A DNA stretch of 64,000 nucleotides from Prochlorococcus sp. HOT208_60m_813O14. GTDB taxonomy: Bacteria; Cyanobacteriota; Cyanobacteriia; PCC-6307; Cyanobiaceae. The notes under the pieces were generated by a model. It was not told the DNA's origin and made no database searches. It was given only the letters and a program-made list of their open reading frames with translations. Shown piece by piece: positions 57,111 to 64,000 of the stretch; position 1 is the first letter of the stretch, and every line of letters starts with the position of its first letter. Position numbers and translations under genes: made by a program. The stretch covers positions 1 through 64,000 of the forward strand of contig MWOO01000188.1 in NCBI GenBank assembly GCA_002025945.1, in the 5' to 3' direction.

Positions 57111-58478
57111 ATGTCTCACGAAATATTCATGCCTGCCTTGAGTTCTACTATGACGGAGGGCAAGATTGTGGAATGGTTGAAAAATCCAGGAGATAAAGTT
57201 GAAAGAGGTGAATCTGTCTTAGTTGTTGAATCTGACAAGGCAGATATGGATGTTGAATCTTTTCAAGATGGATTTCTTGCGGCTGTTTTAATGCCTGCTG
57301 GCAGCACTGCACCAGTAGGAGAGACTATTGGTCTTATTGTAGAAAATGAGGATGAGATAGCTTCTGTTCAAGAACAAAATAAAGGAAATCAACCCGAAGT
57401 TTCTAGTTCGGATCAACTTGAAATGGTAAGCAATAAAACTGAAGAAAAACCTGTGGTTCAAAGTGAAATTGTTGAAAAACAAGAAAAAGAAGTCGTATTA
57501 ATGAGTGAAAAGGCAGCCTCATCTTTTAATAGTGATCAAATAAATGCTGCTACGAGTAATGTTTCTTCGAGGGTGATTGCATCGCCAAGAGCTAAAAAAC
57601 TTGCCTCTCAAATGGGTGTTGATTTAGCAAAGGTTCATGGATCCGGACCTCACGGAAGGATTCAAGCCGATGATATTTTAAAAGCTAATGGCCAACCAGT
57701 CTCTATACCATGGATAGGTGAAGGCGGTTCTCCTGCAAGTATACCTGGTGCAAATTTGGGAGTTGAAAGTAAACCAGAAACTTCAGGAAATAGTTTTGGT
57801 AATCCCGGAGAAACAGTTCAATTTAATACTCTTCAAAAAGCGGTAAATAAAAATATGGAATCTAGTTTAGATGTGCCATGTTTTAGGGTGGGTTATTCCA
57901 TTAACACAGATAAATTAGATAATTTCTACAAAAAAGTAAAACAGAACGGAGTTACTATGACTGCTTTACTAGTAAAGGCAGTTGCAAAGACACTAAAGAA
58001 ACATCCTCAAGTTAACTCAAGTTTTTCAGAGAGTGGAATTTCTTATCCAGAAAATATAAATATTGCTGTTGCTGTTGCGATGGAAGATGGTGGACTAATA
58101 ACTCCAGTTTTAAAAGAACCATGCAATACTGATTTATTTGAATTGTCTAGGGAATGGAAAGATCTCGTAAAAAGATCAAGATCAAAACAATTAGAACCTG
58201 ATGAATACTCAACGGGAACCTTCACTTTATCTAACCTTGGGATGTTTGGAGTTGATAGATTTGACGCAATTCTTCCTCCAGGCACCGGTGCTATTTTAGC
58301 CATAGCATCATCGAAACCAACCGTTGTTGCTAATAGTGATGGTTCAATATCTGTTAAAAAAATAATGCAAGTCAATCTAACAGCTGATCATAGAGTAATC
58401 TATGGAGCTGATGGAGCTTCATTCTTAAAAGACTTGGCTTCCCTAATTGAAGATGAGCCAGAGAATCTTGTCTCCTAA
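57111..58478 (+). CDS. pdhC: Dihydrolipoamide acetyltransferase (E2) of pyruvate dehydrogenase
   Basis: 455 aa. One lipoyl domain with the modified Lys in ESDKADMDVES (about residue 44), a variable linker, a peripheral-subunit binding domain (SPRAKKLASQMGVDLAKVHGSGPHGRIQADDI) and the CAT domain with QVNLTADHRVIYGADGASFL, the HxxxD active site. Forms acetyl-CoA. The lipoyl group depends on lipB-type activity nearby. It lies 6 nt before queA. Confidence 0.93.
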   Translation: MSHEIFMPALSSTMTEGKIVEWLKNPGDKVERGESVLVVESDKADMDVESFQDGFLAAVLMPAGSTAPVGETIGLIVENEDEIASVQEQNKGNQPEVSSSDQLEMVSNKTEEKPVVQSEIVEKQEKEVVLMSEKAASSFNSDQINAATSNVSSRVIASPRAKKLASQMGVDLAKVHGSGPHGRIQADDILKANGQPVSIPWIGEGGSPASIPGANLGVESKPETSGNSFGNPGETVQFNTLQKAVNKNMESSLDVPCFRVGYSINTDKLDNFYKKVKQNGVTMTALLVKAVAKTLKKHPQVNSSFSESGISYPENINIAVAVAMEDGGLITPVLKEPCNTDLFELSREWKDLVKRSRSKQLEPDEYSTGTFTLSNLGMFGVDRFDAILPPGTGAILAIASSKPTVVANSDGSISVKKIMQVNLTADHRVIYGADGASFLKDLASLIEDEPENLVS

Positions 58479-58484
58479 ATTTAA

Positions 58485-59609
58485 TTGATTTCTCAAATTA
58501 ATAATGAAGAAAGAGATTATAAGCTTGAAGCTTATGATTATTTACTTGATCCTTCATTAATTGCTAGTAAACCTTCTGCGATTAGGCATGAATCAAGATT
58601 GATGATAGTTAGAAATAGTTTTTTAGAAGAAGACTGTTTAACTAATAAATTTACCAAGAATCTTTTAGATGAATTTAGAGAAGGGGATCTCGTAATTGTA
58701 AATAATACTAAAGTTATGAAAGCTAGGTTAAAGGTTGAATTAGAAAATAAAACGTTAGTCGAATTATTAGTTTTAGAAAGATCCAATGAATGTGTTTGGT
58801 TATGTTTGGCAAAGCCAGCAAAAAAGTTAAAAATAAATAGAAAATTAAAATTAAAATCTCCATTACTACAAGAGATTAATTTGATTGTTGATGGAGTTGA
58901 TGAAGAAACTGGAGGGAGATTTATTAAATTTCCGGAAAATATAACTTGTCTCAATTCAATGAATGAACTTCTTGATAAATACGGGGAAATCCCTCTTCCT
59001 CCTTATATAAAAAATTCCGAAGAAGAATCTTTTCATGAGAAAAGTTATCAAACTGAGTATGCAACAAATCCGGGAGCAGTTGCTGCGCCAACAGCTGGTT
59101 TACACTTAAGCAAAAGTCTTATTTCCAATTTAAAAAAAAAAGGCGTAATAATCTTACCGATAACTTTGCACGTGGGTTATGGAACATTCAAACCAATTGA
59201 TGAAGAAGATTTAAGTAACTTAAAACTTCATAAAGAATGGGTAAGTGTTAATAAGGAAGTAGTGGAGGAAATAAAAAGAATAAAGAAAACAGATAGAAAA
59301 ATAATTGCTATTGGTACAACTAGCGTAAGAGCACTTGAAAGTTGTTATTCTCACGAAATTAATGACTTTATTCCAATAGCTAAATACGTAGATTTAGTAA
59401 TTAAGCCAGGTTATAAATTTAAGGTAGTTGATGGATTATTAACTAATTTTCATCTCCCTAAAAGTTCATTATTACTTTTAGTAAGTGCAATGATTGGTAG
59501 AGAAAGATTATTAGATCTTTATAAGAAAGCCATAAAAGAAAAATTTAGATTCTTCTCTTATGGCGATGCGATGTATATTTCACCAGATTCACTACTGGAG
59601 AAAAAATAG
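58485..59609 (+). CDS. queA: S-adenosylmethionine:tRNA ribosyltransferase-isomerase QueA, TTG start
   Basis: Transfers the SAM ribosyl group in queuosine synthesis. YDYLLDPSLIASKPSAIRHESRLMIV is the N-terminal block (variant of YxLPxxLIAQ), and TNPGAVAAPTAGLHLS and HVGYGTFKPI are family signatures, with TNFHLPKSSLLLLVSA near the C-terminus. 374 aa. The TTG start fits the 6-nt gap after the E2 gene; an upstream ATG is absent. Confidence 0.92.
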   Translation: MISQINNEERDYKLEAYDYLLDPSLIASKPSAIRHESRLMIVRNSFLEEDCLTNKFTKNLLDEFREGDLVIVNNTKVMKARLKVELENKTLVELLVLERSNECVWLCLAKPAKKLKINRKLKLKSPLLQEINLIVDGVDEETGGRFIKFPENITCLNSMNELLDKYGEIPLPPYIKNSEEESFHEKSYQTEYATNPGAVAAPTAGLHLSKSLISNLKKKGVIILPITLHVGYGTFKPIDEEDLSNLKLHKEWVSVNKEVVEEIKRIKKTDRKIIAIGTTSVRALESCYSHEINDFIPIAKYVDLVIKPGYKFKVVDGLLTNFHLPKSSLLLLVSAMIGRERLLDLYKKAIKEKFRFFSYGDAMYISPDSLLEKK

Positions 59610-59611
59610 AT

Positions 59612-60598
59612 TTAGGATTTGACTGGTTCTTGAATGATTCCGCTTGGAACTTCAGTAAACATAATTGATGATAAATACCTCTCTGCTAGATCAGGTAGAA
59701 CAACTACAATTGTCTTCCCAGCATATTCATCTTGTTCAGCTAATCTAACAGCAGCAGCAGCAGCAGCCCCACAAGATATTCCTACTAATAGACCTTCCTC
59801 TTTAGCTAACCTAAGAGCCATCTCAATTGATTCGTCATTTGTGACTTGTTCAACCTTATCAACAATTGATAAGTCAAGGTTCTTAGGAATAAATCCTGCT
59901 CCAATTCCTTGGATTTTATGTGGTCCGGATTTAACCTCTTCCCCATTCATTGTCTGTGTAATAACAGGACTGTGTGATGGTTCTACAGCTACAGAAGTAA
60001 TATTCTTGCCCTTCTCTTGCTTAATGTATCTTGAAACTCCTGTGATTGTGCCGCCAGTTCCAACCCCTGCGACTAAAACATCAATTTCACCATCGCAATC
60101 ATCCCAGATTTCTGGTCCAGTAGTTTTAAAATGAATTTCAGGATTTGCTGGATTATCAAATTGACCTGGCATGAAATATTGAGAAGAATTACTTTCTGCA
60201 ATTTCTTTAGCCTTAGCTATTGCTCCAGGCATACCTTTAGATGCCTCTGTTAAAACAATTTCAGCCCCCAACACTGCCATAACTCTTCTTCTTTCAATTG
60301 ACATGGATTCTGGCATCGTAAGGATCAGTTTATAACCTCTTGCTGAAGCAGTAAAAGCTAGAGCAATTCCTGTATTTCCAGAAGTTGGCTCAACAATAGT
60401 TTTGTCTTTTGTAAGTTTCCCACTTTTCTCCGCATCCCAGATCATGTTTGCACCAATCCTACATTTGACACTATAAGCGGGGTTTCTGCCTTCAATTTTT
60501 GCAAGTACTGTAGCTTTCGCGTTTTTAGTAACTGATTTTAATTTTACTAATGGAGTGTTTCCAATAGCAAAACTGTTGTCCTCATAAATTTTTGCCAT
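59612..60598 (-). CDS. cysK: Cysteine synthase A (O-acetylserine sulfhydrylase)
   Basis: PLP enzyme making cysteine from O-acetylserine and sulfide. The PLP Lys is in [16 protein letters not shown], the substrate loop is [13 protein letters not shown] and the phosphate-binding site is [15 protein letters not shown]. The Cys in SVKC replaces the usual Asp of SVKDR. 328 aa. It is the last of a sulfur-amino-acid gene set on the minus strand. Confidence 0.93.
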   Translation of the reverse strand: MAKIYEDNSFAIGNTPLVKLKSVTKNAKATVLAKIEGRNPAYSVKCRIGANMIWDAEKSGKLTKDKTIVEPTSGNTGIALAFTASARGYKLILTMPESMSIERRRVMAVLGAEIVLTEASKGMPGAIAKAKEIAESNSSQYFMPGQFDNPANPEIHFKTTGPEIWDDCDGEIDVLVAGVGTGGTITGVSRYIKQEKGKNITSVAVEPSHSPVITQTMNGEEVKSGPHKIQGIGAGFIPKNLDLSIVDKVEQVTNDESIEMALRLAKEEGLLVGISCGAAAAAAVRLAEQDEYAGKTIVVVLPDLAERYLSSIMFTEVPSGIIQEPVKS

Positions 60599-60682
60599 TT
60601 ATATATTTAGAAAATATATATTAATACTAACTATTATTTAGAAAAAGAGTATATAAGTTTCTATACGGTAAATACTAGGAAT

Positions 60683-62152
60683 TTAGAAATTATTTAGTGC
60701 TTCAGAAAAGCTTTTCCATAATTGATCTTGGTCTTCTAATCCAACTGATACTCTAATAAGGTGCGAGGGTATACCAAAACTTTCAGCCCAATCCAACTCG
60801 TCATAATGAGCTAGTAAAACATAAGGACAAACTAGAGTAAATTTTGTACCTAAACTAGGTCCTTTAGATACTTGTAGAGAATCATAAAATTTCTTAGCTT
60901 TGTTTAATCCTCCATTTAATTCAAATGATAATAAACAGCCGTATCCTCCATCAGAAGTAAGTAAAGAATTAAAATTTGGACAATTTTCAGGATGGAAAAT
61001 ATTTTTAATCTCGCTATGGGTCTCTAATCTTTTTTTTAATTCTAAACATGCTTTATTCTGTTCAAAAACTCTTTGATTTACATCTCTACTAACTTTCTCT
61101 AGATAAACTGTATCTCCGTCGGAAAGTGTTGGAAGATTAATCTCGTTTAATGCATTTCTAAATTGATCAATCCATTTGCTTTTTGGATTTAGTATTAATG
61201 ATCCTGCAAGAATATCACCACTACCTGAAAAAATTTTTGTAAGTGAAGTAAAAACTATATCTGCATGTTCTAGGGAATTTATATTTAAATTTGAACCAAT
61301 TGTATCGTCAACAATTAAGGGAATATTAAACTTTTTTGCTATTTTTGAAATTTTTTTAATGTTTACACATTTGAGCATTGGATTACTCGGTAGTTCAATA
61401 ATCAATGCTGATGGATTTATACTTTTGATTTCTAATTCAATATCCTCGCAATTTTCTTCTGTAATTAACTTGGCTCCATGAAAGATATTCATTGGTAATT
61501 TAAGTACATCTACATATGGGAAACCAATTTGGAGTGTTGGTTTAGCTGGAAATAACTTATATATTATTTCTAATGATGTATGCAATGCAGACATTCCAGA
61601 TGAAGTTAAGTGAATATCATTACAGTTAATTTTTGTAGATTTAGAAATTCTATTTTTTATTATTTGAGAACATTCATTTACGTAAGATTTTGGAGGGCAA
61701 TCTGCAAGACCTAGTTCTATAGCAGCAGCCCTTGAAGATATGCCAAGACCAGTATGTTGCCAAAAAGATTTTGCATAAATACTTCCTTCTTTTTCAGTTA
61801 TTAAGAGAGCTAAATTATCTCTTTTTTCTATTAATGACAATTGTTCAGAAGTATTTATATCAATGTATTTTTTAGCTTTAAAAGCTATGCTTTCATTCGG
61901 ATATGGCCAGATACTTTTATTGTTGTAGTAATTTTCCTTTTTTACTTTTTCGCATAATCTTTTCACTATGGGGTTTAGCCCGAATCTTGGGTATATGGAC
62001 TTCAATAAATTCATGCATTCTTGATTTTTTTCCTCGTAATTTATTACATCATTCCAAGTTGGTAATGCTACAGAAACAGCATGAATACTATCAGGAATAG
62101 AATATCCCAACTCTAAATTTTTCCATATAGGGTTTTTAAGTAAATCTCTCAA
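60683..62152 (-). CDS. Cys/Met metabolism PLP enzyme, long form (cystathionine gamma-synthase-like)
   Basis: 489 aa. An N-terminal extension of about 120 residues (SIPDSIHAVSVALPTWNDVI...) precedes the fold-type I domain. The PLP Lys lies in HADIVFTSLTKIFSGSGDIL, ASP in PLIVDDTIGSN, and the RVSVGLED end is typical. The N-terminal extension and length resemble the fungal-like cystathionine gamma-synthase. It lies 3 nt after the 387-aa paralogue, so the pair is likely co-translated. Confidence 0.78.
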   Translation of the reverse strand: MRDLLKNPIWKNLELGYSIPDSIHAVSVALPTWNDVINYEEKNQECMNLLKSIYPRFGLNPIVKRLCEKVKKENYYNNKSIWPYPNESIAFKAKKYIDINTSEQLSLIEKRDNLALLITEKEGSIYAKSFWQHTGLGISSRAAAIELGLADCPPKSYVNECSQIIKNRISKSTKINCNDIHLTSSGMSALHTSLEIIYKLFPAKPTLQIGFPYVDVLKLPMNIFHGAKLITEENCEDIELEIKSINPSALIIELPSNPMLKCVNIKKISKIAKKFNIPLIVDDTIGSNLNINSLEHADIVFTSLTKIFSGSGDILAGSLILNPKSKWIDQFRNALNEINLPTLSDGDTVYLEKVSRDVNQRVFEQNKACLELKKRLETHSEIKNIFHPENCPNFNSLLTSDGGYGCLLSFELNGGLNKAKKFYDSLQVSKGPSLGTKFTLVCPYVLLAHYDELDWAESFGIPSHLIRVSVGLEDQDQLWKSFSEALNNF

Positions 62153-62155
62153 TTT

Positions 62156-63319
62156 TCAGAATTTATTTAAAGCAAATAATATGTCTGAGATTAAATCGTT
62201 TGTCTCTTCACATCCAATCGATAGTCTGACAAGAGAATCATCTATCCCTAAAAGATTTTTTGTTTCATCATCAACAGAAGCATGAGTCATTGTTGCGGGG
62301 TGACAAATTAAACTTTCAACTCCTCCAAGGCTTTCTGCTAGCGAGAAATATTTGAGAGATTTGCAAAATTTAAAAGTATCCTCTTTTTTAAGATTTAATT
62401 TCATGGTGATCATCGAACCTCCAGATCTCATTTGCGATTTTGCTAAATTAAATTGCGGATGTTTTTGATTAAAAGGATAAATTACTTTACTAATTATTTT
62501 ATGATTCTCTAATTCTTCAGAAATTAATTTTGCACTTTGCGTTTGTTGTTCGATCCTTAAAGGAAGAGTTTTTACTCCTCTCGTAATTAGCCAACTGTCA
62601 AAAGGAGATGGTTGAAGCCCTAGGGCTTTTTGAGAGAAAAGCATCTTACTATTCCATGCCTCATTATTTGTAAGTACTGCCCCACCAAGTGCATCACTAT
62701 GTCCATTAATGAACTTTGTTGTACTTACGAGTGATAGTGTTGCACCAAGGTCCAATGGTTTTTGAATAAGTGCCGTTGAAAAGGTGTTGTCCACAACTAC
62801 TGGGATTTGTAGTTTATTCGCTTCATCACAAATCGCTTTAATATCAAGTACCTTTAAAAGTGGATTAGTTGGACTTTCAAGCCATATCAAGGTTGGCTCG
62901 AAGTATGAAATCTTTTTAATATTATTTTCGTTTGTAAAATCTATGTATAAAACTTCTAGTCCAAATTTTTTGAAAACTTTTTCGAACATTCTCACTGTAC
63001 AACCATATAGGTTTGACTCGCAGAGTATCTTGTCACCTGATTTTAGTATTGATGAAATTGCAGTTACCGCGCTAATTCCAGATCCAAAAACTGTACAGTA
63101 TTTAGAATCTTCTATTGATTTAAGGACGCTTTCTAGAATTCTAAAGTTTGGATTGCCTGATCTTGTGTAGTCGAAATTATCTTTATTTCCATGTTTGAAA
63201 GTAGATGTAGAAAAAATAGGAGGCATAACACATCCAGTTTCTTCTGCAAATGTTTCCCCATGGTGAATAGATAAGGTCTTAAAACCTGGTTTTTTTAAAT
63301 TATTTTCCTTATTTCCCAT
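62156..63319 (-). CDS. Cys/Met metabolism PLP enzyme (cystathionine gamma-synthase/lyase family)
   Basis: 387 aa, standard length. HHGETFAEETGCVMPPIFSTSTF at the N-terminus, YTRSGNPNFRILESVL, PLP Lys in SLVSTTKFINGHSDALGGAV and the C-terminal RLSIGCEETNDLISDI. Synthase and lyase cannot be told apart by reading. With the long-form paralogue it could run the two steps of trans-sulfuration. Confidence 0.83.
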   Translation of the reverse strand: MGNKENNLKKPGFKTLSIHHGETFAEETGCVMPPIFSTSTFKHGNKDNFDYTRSGNPNFRILESVLKSIEDSKYCTVFGSGISAVTAISSILKSGDKILCESNLYGCTVRMFEKVFKKFGLEVLYIDFTNENNIKKISYFEPTLIWLESPTNPLLKVLDIKAICDEANKLQIPVVVDNTFSTALIQKPLDLGATLSLVSTTKFINGHSDALGGAVLTNNEAWNSKMLFSQKALGLQPSPFDSWLITRGVKTLPLRIEQQTQSAKLISEELENHKIISKVIYPFNQKHPQFNLAKSQMRSGGSMITMKLNLKKEDTFKFCKSLKYFSLAESLGGVESLICHPATMTHASVDDETKNLLGIDDSLVRLSIGCEETNDLISDILFALNKF

Positions 63320-63394
63320 TATTTTTAAAAATAAGAATTAAATTAAATCTCTCTTTTAAAAATGAGAGATTTAATAATCCAAAGAAAAGTAGTA

Positions 63395-64000
63395 TTAAAC
63401 TTTTCTTGAATAATATTCAACAACTAGTAGTTCGTTTATTTCAAGAGCAACCCACTCTCTATCGCATTTCCCATTTATTTTCCCCGTTAATTTAGGTTTG
63501 TCTAAATCAAGATGAGGTGGGACATTTGCTAAACCAGGGAATTCTATACTACCTTCTACAAGTTTTTTGCTTGCTTTGTTTTCTTTAATTCCGATTACAT
63601 CGCCTGATTTGCATTGATAACCAGCAATATCAAGAACCTTTCCATTAACGGTAACATGGCCATGGTTTACTAATTGTCTTGAGCCTGGAATGGTACCTCC
63701 AAAACCTAATCTAAAACAAACATTATCAAGTCTGTTTTCTAAAAGTCTTAGTAGGTTAGTTCCTGTAGATCCTTCTTGAGCTCTAGCTTTTTTTACATAA
63801 CGTACTAGTTGTTTTTCCGAAACTCCATAATTAAACCTAAGTTTCTGCTTTTCTTCTAGACGAATTGCATATTCTGATCGCTTGCGACGGGCTTGGCCGT
63901 GCTGACCTGGAGGATTAGACTTCTTCGAAGCTTTCCTGGTGAGACCTGGTAGTTCTCCCAAGCGACGCGTAACCCTTAATCTGGGGCCGCGGTATCTTGA
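63395..64000 (-). CDS. rpsD: Ribosomal protein S4 (lacks only the initiator codon at the window edge)
   Basis: The frame stays open past the track's internal start to the window edge, giving [20 protein letters not shown], the normal S4 N-terminus with only the initiator Met outside. The S4 RNA-binding domain ([39 protein letters not shown]) is intact. Nucleates 30S assembly on 16S and autoregulates in many bacteria. 201 visible residues. Confidence 0.97.
   Translation of the reverse strand, partial: SRYRGPRLRVTRRLGELPGLTRKASKKSNPPGQHGQARRKRSEYAIRLEEKQKLRFNYGVSEKQLVRYVKKARAQEGSTGTNLLRLLENRLDNVCFRLGFGGTIPGSRQLVNHGHVTVNGKVLDIAGYQCKSGDVIGIKENKASKKLVEGSIEFPGLANVPPHLDLDKPKLTGKINGKCDREWVALEINELLVVEYYSRKV

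Overview
The window is a contiguous piece of a streamlined, very AT-rich cyanobacterial chromosome. It almost certainly comes from a high-light-adapted marine Prochlorococcus. Supporting signs are an rRNA operon with tRNA-Ile and tRNA-Ala in the spacer, psaE, an HLIP-type mini-gene, a PTOX-type plastoquinol oxidase, PipX/PipY, picocyanobacterial small-protein families (DUF1651, DUF3104, DUF3303, DUF3764, Nif11-like) and intergenic DNA dominated by A and T. Strain and clade cannot be fixed from sequence reading alone. Family names are from memory of the families, not from a search.

Layout. 1-4.5 kb: 3' part of 16S, tRNA-Ile, tRNA-Ala, 23S, 5S and a terminator. 4.5-9.3 kb: mutM, psaE, a LysM protein, an aldehyde dehydrogenase and a double-GNAT acetyltransferase. 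9.3-19.6 kb: mostly small genes, including a TTG-started HLIP, a glutamine-tract peptide, an NdhF-like membrane protein converging on PTOX, a carotenoid-isomerase-like oxidoreductase, a Nif11-like protein, tatA and a PrxQ/BCP peroxiredoxin. 19.7-30 kb: arfB, a CPBP protease, two glycosyltransferases, an unassigned structured RNA with a strong terminator (about 24.26-24.57 kb), proline iminopeptidase, photolyase, tenA-thiD and a DUF985 cupin.

30-35.4 kb is accessory-like. It holds a DUF3303-DUF3764-DUF3303-DUF1651 cluster, several one-helix mini-proteins, and a two-gene cassette present twice in inverted orientation with one copy decayed. 35.6-42.6 kb is a defence module: an overlapping type III-like mod-res pair plus GIY-YIG/T5orf172 and HNH nuclease genes. 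It ends near tRNA-Thr(GGT). A 14-bp exact copy of the 3' end of that tRNA lies 248 bp away on the island side, the signature of tRNA-targeted integration, although no integrase remains.

43.3-64 kb is conserved core. aroQ-miaE-cobI-DUF1823 run as one operon. der-ecfT, pipX-pipY and sepF-proC follow on the same strand. Then come a DgdA-like glycosyltransferase and the hpf - DeoC-like - recO operon. lipB, an acyl-CoA synthetase, a YlqD-like protein, the pyruvate dehydrogenase E2 and queA lie on the plus strand. rpsD, two Cys/Met-type PLP enzymes and cysK lie on the minus strand. rpsD runs off the right edge and lacks only its initiator codon.

The strongest candidates for undescribed biology are the structured RNA at about 24.4 kb, the tRNA-Thr-bounded restriction-modification island, the inverted decayed gene cassette, the unannotated small genes, and a DeoC-family protein that seems to lack the Schiff-base lysine.
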